Source: CF-72 sp051006215 | GTDB lineage: Bacteria; Chloroflexota; UBA6077; CF-72 | Direction of reading: 5' to 3' | Length of the DNA stretch: 40,409 nucleotides | Assembly (NCBI GenBank): GCA_051006215.1 | Contig: JBPCIO010000107.1 | Coordinates: 1 to 40,409, forward strand | Part shown: positions 6,995 to 16,307 of the stretch, piece by piece | Numbering within the stretch: the first letter of the stretch is position 1 | Layout of the letters: the number at the start of each line of letters is the position of its first letter | Notes under the pieces: model-generated | Seen by the model: the letters and a program-made list of their open reading frames with translations, nothing else | What the model was told of the DNA's origin: nothing | Database searches by the model: none | Position numbers and translations under genes: made by a program

Positions 6995-8671
6995 ATGCTG
7001 AACGGCGTCGTACAACTCCCGTTGTTCAACGAGCGACTACACGACTACGAGCACGCCTCAGCCGGGTTGCCTGAGCGGCACGTCCGCTTCATGACGACTT
7101 CGTCTGATCCGATCGAGCGGCTGTACACGCCGGCCGACTTCCACGAGAGCGAGTACCTAGACAAACTCGGCTTCCCAGGCACGTCGCCGTTTACGCGCGG
7201 CGTGCACGCCACCGGCCACCGTGGAAAGCTGTGGACAATGCGCATGTTCGCCGGTTTCGGCAACGCCGAGGAGACCAACGCCCGCTTCAAGTACCTGCTG
7301 GCCAATGGCACTGCCGGCCTATCGGTCGCCTATGACATGCCGACGCTGTATGGCTACGACACTGACGATCCGCAGGCGGAAGGCGAGTTCGGCACGTGCG
7401 GCGTGGCCGTTTCCTCGCTGGCCGACATGGAGGTCCTTTTCGACGGCATCCCGCTCGACGAGGTCACGACCTCGATGACCATCAACAGCCCGGCAGCCAT
7501 GATCTGGGCGATGTACCTGGTGAATGCCCAGAACCGCGGCTTCCCCCTGGAGGTCCTTTCTGGCACCACTCAGAACGACATCTTGAAGGAATATATCGCC
7601 CAGAAGGAATACATCTTTCCGCCGCGACCGAGTACCAAGCTGGTGGTCGACACGTTCGAGTACGGTGCCCGTCACGTCCCACGCTGGAATACCGTCTCGA
7701 TCAGCGGCTACCACATCCGCGAGGCAGGCGCGACGGCGCTCCAGGAATTGGCGTTCACGCTCGCCGACGGAATCCAGTACGTCCAATCGGCCGTCGACGC
7801 CGGGCTGGACGTCGACAGCTTCGCCCCCAGGCTGTCGTTCTTCTTCGACATCCACAACGACTTTCTCGAGGAGATAGCCAAGCTCAGGGCCGCGCGGCGC
7901 ATCTGGGCAAGGGTCATGAAGGAACGCTTCGGCGCGAAAGAAGAGCGGTCGTTGTGGTGCCGCTTTCACTGCCAGACGGCCGGTGTGAGCCTGTTCGTCG
8001 AGCAGCCCGAGAACAACATTGTCAGGACGACGATCCAGGCCCTGGCGGCCGTGCTCGGCGGGACGCAGTCGCTGCACACCAACAGCATGGACGAAGCCAT
8101 GGCCCTTCCATCCGAGCGAGCCGTGCGGATTGCGCTACGAACGCAGCAAATCATCGCCCACGAGAGTGGAGTGGTCAACACGGTCGATCCTCTTGGTGGC
8201 AGCTTTGCCATTGAAGCGCTCACCGACCGCATGGAGGACGGATGCCTCGACTACTTCGCGAGGATCGACGCCATGGGCGGGATGCTCAGCGCCATCGAGG
8301 CGGGCTTTCCGCAACGCGAGATCGCCGACTCAGCCTACCGCTACCAGCAGGAAGTCGACAGCAAGCAGCGCATCCTGGTGGGCGTGAATGACTACCTCGG
8401 GGGCAACGAAGAACCGATCGAGATCCCAATTCACGCCATCACTCGAGAAAGCGAAGAGCAGCACCTGAATCGCCTTCGGCGGGTCCGACGGGAGCGCGAC
8501 CCGGGCGCGTTGGGCCAGGCCATGCAGCGATTCGAGAACGCCGCCCGCGACGGCCGCGGCAACCTCATGCCGTACATCGTAGAAGCCGTGCGCGCGTACG
8601 CCACGCTCGGCGAGATGTGCAACCTCCTGCGGCACGTCTACGGTGAATACCGTGAGCCTGCACTGGTCTAA
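6995..8671 (+). CDS. B12-dependent acyl-CoA mutase, large subunit (isobutyryl-CoA mutase-like residues)
   Basis: 558 aa, the TIM-barrel substrate-binding subunit of the methylmalonyl/isobutyryl-CoA mutase family, with no B12 domain of its own; that domain is encoded at 10014. Family signatures are LYTPADF, LGFPGTSPFTRGV, SMTINSPA, SISGYHIREAG, FAPRLSFFFD and GGTQSLHTNSMDEA. In place of the Tyr and Arg that bind the free carboxylate of methylmalonyl-CoA (Tyr89/Arg207 in Propionibacterium, Tyr110/Arg228 in human), this protein has Phe85 and Gln203, 118 residues apart as in those enzymes. Phe/Gln is the pair described for isobutyryl-CoA mutase. The start could also be the ATG at 7091. The operon context (epimerase, carboxylase) points instead to methylmalonyl-CoA, so the substrate is open. 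Confidence 0.93.
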   Translation: MLNGVVQLPLFNERLHDYEHASAGLPERHVRFMTTSSDPIERLYTPADFHESEYLDKLGFPGTSPFTRGVHATGHRGKLWTMRMFAGFGNAEETNARFKYLLANGTAGLSVAYDMPTLYGYDTDDPQAEGEFGTCGVAVSSLADMEVLFDGIPLDEVTTSMTINSPAAMIWAMYLVNAQNRGFPLEVLSGTTQNDILKEYIAQKEYIFPPRPSTKLVVDTFEYGARHVPRWNTVSISGYHIREAGATALQELAFTLADGIQYVQSAVDAGLDVDSFAPRLSFFFDIHNDFLEEIAKLRAARRIWARVMKERFGAKEERSLWCRFHCQTAGVSLFVEQPENNIVRTTIQALAAVLGGTQSLHTNSMDEAMALPSERAVRIALRTQQIIAHESGVVNTVDPLGGSFAIEALTDRMEDGCLDYFARIDAMGGMLSAIEAGFPQREIADSAYRYQQEVDSKQRILVGVNDYLGGNEEPIEIPIHAITRESEEQHLNRLRRVRRERDPGALGQAMQRFENAARDGRGNLMPYIVEAVRAYATLGEMCNLLRHVYGEYREPALV

Positions 8672-8682
8672 ACTGCCCGCCG

Positions 8683-9585
8683 ATGCCCAATCAACTTCCA
8701 CTCTCGGCGCGTCTTCCAACGCCCCCGTCGCGCCGCTTAACGGTGCTGCTGACCGGGGCTACTGGCTACATCGCTTCGCAGCTGCTGCCGGTGTTGCGGC
8801 AGCGGTATGACTTGCGGCTGCTGGATGTGCGCGATTCGGACACCGCCGGACGCCCAGTCGAGGGGACCCGGACGGCGAACCTGCTGACCGACGCCGACGA
8901 CGACTTGCGGGCCCACTTCGCTGGCGTGGACGCGGTCGTCCACCTTGGTTACTACCGCCCACCCCACCTCGGCGTGACCGGCGCGGGCAAGAGCTACCTT
9001 GATGAGCGCCCCAATGTCGACATGGCCGAACGCGTGTACCGTTTGGCACTCGAGGCTAACGTCGGGCGGGTAGTGGTCGCGAGCTCAAACCACGCCGCTG
9101 ATTGGTACGAGCCAATCCTCCACTCCCGACTGCTCGAGGTGATCGGGCCTGAGGATCTCCCCAAGTCTGACAACTACTACGGCTGGGCAAAGATCGCCTA
9201 CGAGGCGCTCGGCTTCACCTACGCCAGTGGCGCCTTCGGCCGAAAGCTGGGCGTGGTCCAGGTGCGCATCGGTGCGCCGCGCGAGCTCGACCCTGCCCAC
9301 TTCGAGGGCAACCCAGCTGCCTTCGCGCGCGATCTGGGGGCCTATGTCAGCTCGCGCGACCTCCAACAGTTGTTTGTCCGCTCGATCGAAACCCAGAACA
9401 TCGAGGACGAATGGGAGGTGCCGTTCCAGATCTTCTACGGTGTCTCCGGCAACACCCGCGCCTTCTGGAGCATCGCCAATGCCAGGCGGTTGATTGGATA
9501 CGCCCCCGAGGATGATTCAGAAGTCCGCTATGCGGCCGACATCCAACGTCTGCTCATCTCAGCTGGGGAAACCTATACTGCTTGA
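8683..9585 (+). CDS. Extended SDR, NAD(P)-dependent epimerase/dehydratase-like
   Basis: 300 aa. A Rossmann fold starts with TGATGYIASQ (residues 24-33; the third Gly of the usual GxxGxxG is Ala31). An acidic residue at the end of beta-2 (LLDVR) suggests NAD rather than NADP. VVVASSNHA at 130-138 gives the catalytic Ser, and Tyr166 with Lys170 form YxxxK. The closest general resemblance is to uronate dehydrogenase-like SDRs, but the substrate is unknown. It sits inside the mutase operon with 11 nt to the mutase stop, where such an enzyme is not expected. A TAAACT box 8 nt before the ATG could give it an independent leaderless start. Confidence 0.85.
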   Translation: MPNQLPLSARLPTPPSRRLTVLLTGATGYIASQLLPVLRQRYDLRLLDVRDSDTAGRPVEGTRTANLLTDADDDLRAHFAGVDAVVHLGYYRPPHLGVTGAGKSYLDERPNVDMAERVYRLALEANVGRVVVASSNHAADWYEPILHSRLLEVIGPEDLPKSDNYYGWAKIAYEALGFTYASGAFGRKLGVVQVRIGAPRELDPAHFEGNPAAFARDLGAYVSSRDLQQLFVRSIETQNIEDEWEVPFQIFYGVSGNTRAFWSIANARRLIGYAPEDDSEVRYAADIQRLLISAGETYTA

Positions 9586-9588
9586 CAG

Positions 9589-10008
9589 ATGGAGCCGCTG
9601 TCGGTTCACCACGTGGGTATCGCCGTGCCAGGCATCGACGCGGCGATGCGCTTCTACGGGGACAAGCTCGGCCTCAGCCTGTCCGACAGCCTCGAACTGC
9701 CCGAACGCCAGCTCAAGGTAGCCTTCGTCAGGACGGCCAACGTCCTCATCGAGCTGCTCGAACCCACCGGTCCAGATACTCCCGTGGCCCGCTTCCTCGA
9801 GCGTCACGGGCCTGGTCTCCACCACCTGTGCTTCGGCACCCCAGACATCCGGGAGCACTTACGCGACCTCAAAGACAAGGGCGTCGAGCTGATCGACGAG
9901 GTGCCGCGGCCTGGGGCGCACGGCGAGGTCGCTTTCTTGCAACCGAGCGCGACGCTTGGCGTGCTGGTCGAGCTGCTGCAAGCCAAACCCGTCACCACCG
10001 GAACCTGA
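9589..10008 (+). CDS. mce: Methylmalonyl-CoA epimerase (VOC superfamily)
   Basis: 139 aa with two beta-alpha-beta-beta-beta modules. Metal ligands expected for this family are visible: His8 in HHVGIAVP, His79 in GLHHLCF and Glu128 in VLVELL. The stretches VAFVRTANVLIELLEPTG and ELIDEVPRPGA are characteristic of methylmalonyl-CoA epimerase rather than other VOC proteins. It interconverts the 2R and 2S epimers so that the carboxylase product can enter the mutase. Its presence argues that methylmalonyl-CoA is an intermediate here, in tension with the Phe/Gln pair of the mutase. Three bases separate it from the SDR stop, and a TATACT box lies 9 nt before its ATG. Confidence 0.92.
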   Translation: MEPLSVHHVGIAVPGIDAAMRFYGDKLGLSLSDSLELPERQLKVAFVRTANVLIELLEPTGPDTPVARFLERHGPGLHHLCFGTPDIREHLRDLKDKGVELIDEVPRPGAHGEVAFLQPSATLGVLVELLQAKPVTTGT

Positions 10009-10013
10009 CAGGC

Positions 10014-10445
10014 ATGTCAGAGCGTCACCCGCTGCGAGTACTGATCGCCAAGCCTGGACTCGACGGCCACGATCGCGGCGCGAAGATCATTGCCCGCGCG
10101 CTGCGAGATGCTGGCTACGAGGTTATCTATACGGGTATTCGCCAGACTCCCGAAATGATCGCCGAAGCCGCTTTGCAAGAAGACGTCGATGCGATTGGAT
10201 TGAGCATCCTCTCAGGTGCGCATATGACGCTGTTCCCGCGTATCCTCGACGAGCTCCACAAACGTGGTTTGGACGACGTCGCGGTCTGGGCAGGTGGCAT
10301 CATCCCCGTAGCCGACGCCCCCAAGTTGCGCGACATGGGGATTCGGGCTATCTTCGGGCCTGGTTCTCCGACGTCCGAAACGATCGAGTTCCTGCGGCAG
10401 ATGCACCAGGCACCCGACGGCCAAGCCATGGCCGTCGAGCGTTGA
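10014..10445 (+). CDS. B12-binding small subunit of the acyl-CoA mutase
   Basis: 143 aa. It consists of a single cobalamin-binding Rossmann-like domain with the base-off/His-on motif DGHDRG at residues 17-22, where His19 is the lower axial cobalt ligand, then SILSGAH and WAGGIIP, which frame the nucleotide tail pocket. The open frame extends upstream to 9582 across the epimerase gene, but homology begins only at the ATG at 10014, and that start is used. It pairs with the large subunit at 6995; split subunits are usual for isobutyryl-CoA-type and archaeal-type mutases. The stop overlaps the MeaB start. Confidence 0.95.
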   Translation: MSERHPLRVLIAKPGLDGHDRGAKIIARALRDAGYEVIYTGIRQTPEMIAEAALQEDVDAIGLSILSGAHMTLFPRILDELHKRGLDDVAVWAGGIIPVADAPKLRDMGIRAIFGPGSPTSETIEFLRQMHQAPDGQAMAVER

Positions 10446-11405
10446 GACCTCAACTCCAGCGGAGTGCGTCCGCGGACGAGCTCGCCGAGCGTTTGCTGGC
10501 CGGTGACCGGCTAGCCCTGACGCGCCTGATCTCAGCGGTCGAGGCCGGTCGAGACGACGCCCGCCGGACGATGAGGTGTCTGTTCTCGAAGACGGGCCGC
10601 GCGCACGTGGTCGGCGTCACCGGGCCGCCCGGCTGTGGGAAGTCGACGCTGACCACGCGGCTGGCGGCCGAGTACCGCTCCCGCGGGCAAACGATCGGCA
10701 TCGTCGCGGTCGATCCCACCAGTCCGTATACGGGCGGGGCGATCCTCGGCGACCGCGTGCGGATGATGGAGCTGCACGCCGATCCTGGCGTATTCGTGCG
10801 CAGTATGGCCACCCGCGGGGTCATGGGCGGCCTTGCCCGCAGCACTCTCGACGTAGTGCTGCTGCTGGACGCTTTTGGTAAGGACGTCGTCATTGTCGAA
10901 ACCGTTGGCGTTGGGCAGGATGAAGTCGAGATTGCGCGAGCTGCCGACACGACGCTGGTCGTGGGGGTCCCAAATCTTGGCGACGATATCCAAACCATCA
11001 AGGCTGGCATCCTCGAGATTGCCGATATTCTGGTGGTCAACAAGGCCGACGTCGCTGGCGCTGACCGGCTCACGGCCGATCTGCGGGCGATGCTCCAACT
11101 TGGGGCCCAGCGACCCTGGCCCACGCCAATTCAGCAAACCATTGCGACCCAGGCCACGGGCATCCCGGCGCTGGTGGACCACATCGCCGAGCACCGCGCT
11201 TTTCTCCAGGACAGCCGGAGCTGGCACCAGCGACGCGCCGATAGCGCCCGGCGACAGGTACGAGCGATCGTCGAAGAGCGTGTAAGTGAGCGGCTCGAGC
11301 AGCTTACGAGCGGACCAGACTGGGAGTCTCGCTTCGGCTTGATCGCCGCCCGAGAGCAGGATCCATACTCCGTCGCCGATGAGGTCCTGCGCGAGGTAGC
11401 CCACA

Positions 11406-11416
<11 letters not shown>
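10442..11416 (+). CDS. meaB: MeaB/ArgK-type G-protein chaperone of the mutase
   Basis: 324 aa SIMIBI-class GTPase. The P-loop GPPGCGKST is at 61-69, with DPTSPYTGGAILGDR, ETVGVGQDEVE (switch/G3) and NKAD (G4) following. MeaB proteins gate adenosylcobalamin loading and protect the mutase from inactivation. The longer frame from 9956 reads through the B12-subunit gene. A TTG at 10442, overlapping the upstream stop as TTGA, gives the normal N-terminal helix (ADELAERLLAGDRLALTRL), so it is taken as the start; the next ATG, at 10571, would remove that helix. The 3' end overlaps the carboxylase gene by 11 nt. Confidence 0.93.
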
Positions 11417-12989
<1,573 letters not shown>

Positions 12990-12996
12990 CCACGCG

Positions 12997-14412
12997 TCAG
13001 TTACGGCTCAGGCCGAAGGCGGTGTAGGCATACGCCGAGTCGCTGGCGCGCATGGCCCGGGTGAGCTCCGCTGGGGCTATGGTGCGGTCCCAGCCGGGCG
13101 GTTCGTGCGCGACGCTGCCACCTATGGGGTCGTTGTACAGGAAGTTGTCGCCCATCAGGCCGGTGATCACGATGTAGTGATCGCCGTAAAAGCCCGACTC
13201 CTGGCGCTCCGGCAGGCCGCGATACACCACCTGCACGATCACGGGCTGGCCGCGACGCAGGCTGGTCCGAATATCGTCGAGGCTCCACTGGTGGAATGCG
13301 CTACCGTCGGCCTCGTACAGCCCGTGCGCCTGGAGGCCATCGTTCTGGGCCACCCGCGCCAGAGCCCAAATGAACGATCCGGCATCCGAGTCCTCCGGGT
13401 CACCGTCCTGTGCGGTGAGCACCTGGCTCCGCAAGTGGTTGGACGGCAAATTCACTCCAAAGGACTCCAGCGCCATGCCCAGCACGCTTGGGCCACAATT
13501 GGCAGACGCGAAGTCAGAGCCGTCGAGCTGGGTGCGGTACGGCACGTTGATGCGTACGTCGGCACGCAGATCCTCCGGGTAGCCCCGCGGTAGATCTCGA
13601 GCCGCGGGCGTCCTCGCCCGCCCAAGCACGTCGGCGTCGACCCAACCCTCGCTCGGCGGGACTTGACGCCCATCGCCGGGCAGCCGCACATGCAAGCGTG
13701 CGCCCTGAACGAAGCTCTGCCCAACACCAGTGACCTCCATCAGCGTGGCGGGCGGCACGACCAGCGTCTGCCTGGCTGAGGCATCTGGCGTAGACCACAA
13801 CGCGCCCGCGCGGAGACTGTCGAGCCAGACGGCGGGAGCATCGACCGCCCCGACGGCGCTGGCTCTGACCCAGCCCGGGCCGGCCTGACGCGTGTCCCCG
13901 TCCCCTGCATACTCCACCAGCACCCAGTCGGGTCGATTTTCAATCTGCTTCAACGTGCTCCATTGAGGCAGGCTGGTGAAAACAGTGGAAGTGTCGCTCG
14001 GGCCTGAGCGAAATGGCGTCTCAGTATGATTTTTCATCCACTGCGCCAGCCGATCTGACTTCACACTCGCCAGAAGCGCCAGGCCACCTGCGCTAGGTGT
14101 TGGAATCACGACCGGGGTGGGCAGCGTCGCGGGCACGCCCGTTGGCAGCGCGCCAACAGCAGCCACCAGTGGCAGCGTGGCGCGGTCCGGCCTGGCCACC
14201 CCGGCTTCGGGCACCGCCTCGACTGCACGGCCGACCGCCGAGGATGCAGCAACGCCGATCATCGGCGAGCGCCCGCCGGGAACCAGCGGCCCCCAGCAGG
14301 CGGCGCCCACGACGATGGCAAGCGTGCCGCCAGCGAGCGCAAAGCGCCATCGCCTTGAACGTCGTCCCGCGTGGATCGCGCGCCGGCAGCGCAGGCGAAT
14401 CGGGTCATCCAT
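12997..14412 (-). CDS. Membrane-anchored C39-like (papain-fold) cysteine peptidase
   Basis: 471 aa. A basic N terminus and one hydrophobic helix (about 23-43) look like an uncleaved signal anchor, followed by a Pro/Thr/Ala-rich linker. Residues about 125-265 resemble two SH3-like wall-binding modules, the second ending in GWVDADVLG. The C-terminal peptidase_C39_2-type domain has Cys306 in ASANCGPSV, His412 in GDHYIVITG and Asp428 in YNDPIGG, the expected catalytic triad. It probably acts outside the cell on peptides or the wall. It converges on pccB with a 7-nt gap and is divergent from the ferredoxin gene. Confidence 0.82.
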   Translation of the reverse strand: MDDPIRLRCRRAIHAGRRSRRWRFALAGGTLAIVVGAACWGPLVPGGRSPMIGVAASSAVGRAVEAVPEAGVARPDRATLPLVAAVGALPTGVPATLPTPVVIPTPSAGGLALLASVKSDRLAQWMKNHTETPFRSGPSDTSTVFTSLPQWSTLKQIENRPDWVLVEYAGDGDTRQAGPGWVRASAVGAVDAPAVWLDSLRAGALWSTPDASARQTLVVPPATLMEVTGVGQSFVQGARLHVRLPGDGRQVPPSEGWVDADVLGRARTPAARDLPRGYPEDLRADVRINVPYRTQLDGSDFASANCGPSVLGMALESFGVNLPSNHLRSQVLTAQDGDPEDSDAGSFIWALARVAQNDGLQAHGLYEADGSAFHQWSLDDIRTSLRRGQPVIVQVVYRGLPERQESGFYGDHYIVITGLMGDNFLYNDPIGGSVAHEPPGWDRTIAPAELTRAMRASDSAYAYTAFGLSRN

Positions 14413-14464
14413 CAGGTTTGGGCCGATTATTGCGCACCCGACGAGGGCAAGAGAAGACTTTGGT

Positions 14465-14470
14465 TACGCT
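14465..14470 (+). promoter_or_regulatory. TANNNT box, leaderless-type start of the ferredoxin gene
   Basis: TACGCT lies 7 nt before the ATG at 14478. No ribosome-binding sequence is seen between them. Confidence 0.4.
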
Positions 14471-14477
14471 AGACCGT

Positions 14478-14969
14478 ATGCGAGCGATTCATCCTCCCGC
14501 ACTGACAGCGGCCAGTCTGCAGCCGCTGAACGCGCACAGCGGGGAGCTACGCTTGCCTGGTCCCGACCCGAAGTCCGCGGCAGAGACAGTCTCGGCCCCG
14601 ACCTGCTATGTCGTCGTGTGCCGCGGCCCGAACTGCCGAGAGCGAGGGTCCATACCTCTACGCAAGCGGTTGGTCGAGTTGCTTCGCCGCGAACCGACAG
14701 TGCGTCTTCTCGGCTACGCGTGCTTTGGCCAGTGCGACTTCGGCCCTAACGTCGCGTTCGTTCCCGAGGCCGCCTGGTACGGCGATCTCAGCGCCGACGA
14801 CGCAGCCGACCGCGTTGCCCGCCACGCGCTTGGCACCCAAGCGCTCGAGGCGAAACCGCTCAGTGTGCCTGAGCCAGAGCGAAGCCAGCATCTGCAGAAC
14901 ATTGCCGAGCTGGTGAGCGTCGTCGAGCGGGAAAGCCTTCGCAAACCGCGCTGGTGGTGGCCTTTCTAA
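14478..14969 (+). CDS. Thioredoxin-like [2Fe-2S] ferredoxin
   Basis: 163 aa. The core at about 43-117 has a CxxxxC (Cys48-Cys53, CRGPNC) and, after 28 residues, a CxxxC (Cys82-Cys86, CFGQC). This is the ligand set of thioredoxin-like ferredoxins related to the NuoE C-terminal domain and to CbiX-linked ferredoxins. The N-terminal 40 residues are Pro/Ala-rich and the C terminus ends in WWWPF. The frame continues upstream antisense to the peptidase gene, so the ATG at 14478 is used. No obvious redox partner is adjacent and the role is unknown. Its stop overlaps the stop of the convergent membrane protein. Confidence 0.8.
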   Translation: MRAIHPPALTAASLQPLNAHSGELRLPGPDPKSAAETVSAPTCYVVVCRGPNCRERGSIPLRKRLVELLRREPTVRLLGYACFGQCDFGPNVAFVPEAAWYGDLSADDAADRVARHALGTQALEAKPLSVPEPERSQHLQNIAELVSVVERESLRKPRWWWPF

Positions 14970-15754
14970 GGCACGGACGACAGGCGGTCGGACTCAGACG
15001 AGGTGACCTGAAGTACCGTTCGACGCTCCAGCGCCGGCAACAAGGGTTGCGCACCCAGATTCCGCTGGACGCGGTACAGCACGAGGCCAGCCAGAATACT
15101 GAACGCTGACTGCACCAGTATCAGCAGGCATATGGCGTAGAAGGCGACCTGAAAGGGGACAAGGCTGCGTGCATCGAAGCCAAGCACGCCCGGCTGGCCC
15201 AAAGAGGTTGCGAGCCCGTCGAGCTGCGTTTGGAGGCTGGTGAGGTCGCCCCCGACGCGTCCCACGTCTGATCCATTCTGGCCTAACGCCTCACGAGCCG
15301 ACCCGAGTGAGATGGCCAGTTGCTGGAGCTGATCGGCGCTGTTGTCAAACTGGGGCTGGAGAGAGCTCAGAGGCTGCAGGCCCAGGAACGTCAGGCTACT
15401 CAAGCTGCCGCCCAGACTTCGGAATGTGCCAGCCGAATCGTTGGCTAACTTGGAAGCCTGGTCCGCTGAACTGCGCGCCGTGTCGATGCTGCGCTGGAAG
15501 TCTGAAGTGGCCGCGGCAGTGTCGCGCAACGTATTCGACATCCCGCGCACCGATTGGACCACGGCCCCCCGCTGAACCTCGAGGCTGCTCTGTAAACCGG
15601 TCACCTGGTTGAAGGTGGCGTTGCCGACGATGAGCAATCCCGCGGCGATAGCGACGCCCAGCAGTCCATACAGCCAGAACGCCACGGCCACCGAGCGCAG
15701 AAAACGAGAGCCGAACATCGTCTCAGGTGTAGTAGCAGAGTGTACCAGCCGCAT
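14966..15754 (-). CDS. Two-TM protein with long periplasmic/extracellular helical domain
   Basis: 262 aa, not recognised. Transmembrane helices are predicted by eye at about 21-44 and 202-227, with a Ser/Ala/Gln-rich helical region of about 155 residues between them. The layout resembles a sensor domain without a signalling module, since only some 35 residues follow the second helix. An in-frame ATG at 15718 (giving 250 aa) is an alternative start: a TACACT box at 15739-15744 would put the transcript start downstream of the first ATG. AGGA just before 15754 supports the longer form. Function unknown. Confidence 0.7.
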   Translation of the reverse strand: MRLVHSATTPETMFGSRFLRSVAVAFWLYGLLGVAIAAGLLIVGNATFNQVTGLQSSLEVQRGAVVQSVRGMSNTLRDTAAATSDFQRSIDTARSSADQASKLANDSAGTFRSLGGSLSSLTFLGLQPLSSLQPQFDNSADQLQQLAISLGSAREALGQNGSDVGRVGGDLTSLQTQLDGLATSLGQPGVLGFDARSLVPFQVAFYAICLLILVQSAFSILAGLVLYRVQRNLGAQPLLPALERRTVLQVTSSESDRLSSVP

Positions 15755-15878
15755 CAGGTCCTGACGTCCGATGTTCCCTCAGGTGTGCCACGTCGGACAC
15801 TCTGTTCAGCGCTCCAGTTCACAACCTCGAAAAGGGCGGGAGGAGCGCTGCGGGCGAATTCACGCGCTGCCTCTTGGC

Positions 15879-15884
15879 TATACT
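15879..15884 (+). promoter_or_regulatory. TANNNT box, leaderless-type start of queF
   Basis: TATACT lies 6 nt before the queF ATG at 15891, so transcription would begin at or next to the start codon. Confidence 0.5.
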
Positions 15885-15890
15885 CGCCGG

Positions 15891-16277
15891 ATGCCTTCGG
15901 AGCCATCGAAGGACCTTGTCGGCGTCCCAAACCCGCATCCCGGCCGCGAGTACGTGGTCGAGTGCGTGTGTCCCGAATTCACGTGCATCTGCCCGATGAC
16001 CGGCCAGCCAGATTTCGCGACGTTCACGATCAGCTATTGCCCGGGCCCGCGCATCGTCGAGCTGAAAAGTCTCAAGCTGTACCTGTGGAGCTATCGACAG
16101 GAAGGCGCGTTCCATGAAGATGTGACCAATCGCGTTCTCGATGACCTGGTGCGCTGTCTCGAGCCGCGCAGCATGAGCGTGGTCTCTGTCTGGAACGTTC
16201 GAGGCGGCATTACCACAACGGTACGGGTGAGTTACCCACCCGTTGAGGTGATTGACACCCCCAGACTACGGGTCTGA
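15891..16277 (+). CDS. queF: NADPH-dependent 7-cyano-7-deazaguanine reductase, short QueF type
   Basis: 128 aa, the single-domain Bacillus-type length. The nitrile-attacking Cys34 is in CICPMTGQPDFA and Asp41 is the conserved acid; the QueF signature ELKSLKLYLWSYR is at 57-69 and FHEDVTN (His75) follows. The enzyme reduces preQ0 to preQ1 with NADPH in queuosine synthesis for tRNA wobble position 34. Other queuosine genes (queC, D, E, tgt, queA) are not in the window. The end of the gene overlaps a good sigma-70 promoter for the MoxR gene. Confidence 0.95.
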   Translation: MPSEPSKDLVGVPNPHPGREYVVECVCPEFTCICPMTGQPDFATFTISYCPGPRIVELKSLKLYLWSYRQEGAFHEDVTNRVLDDLVRCLEPRSMSVVSVWNVRGGITTTVRVSYPPVEVIDTPRLRV

Positions 16278-16281
16278 TAGT
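16252..16281 (+). promoter_or_regulatory. Sigma-70-type promoter for the moxR-vwa operon
   Basis: A perfect -35 TTGACA (16252-16257) is followed after 18 nt by GATAGT (16276-16281). It overlaps the queF stop. AAGGAG (16291-16296) and the ATG at 16308 follow. Confidence 0.65.
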
Positions 16282-16307
16282 CTGCCCATCAAGGAGTCAT
16301 CACCTGT

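Noticed and set aside
9582..10013. Upstream extension of the B12-subunit frame
   Set aside because: Out-of-frame shadow of the epimerase gene; homology starts at 10014.
9956..10441. Upstream extension of the MeaB frame
   Set aside because: Shadow of the B12-subunit gene in another frame.
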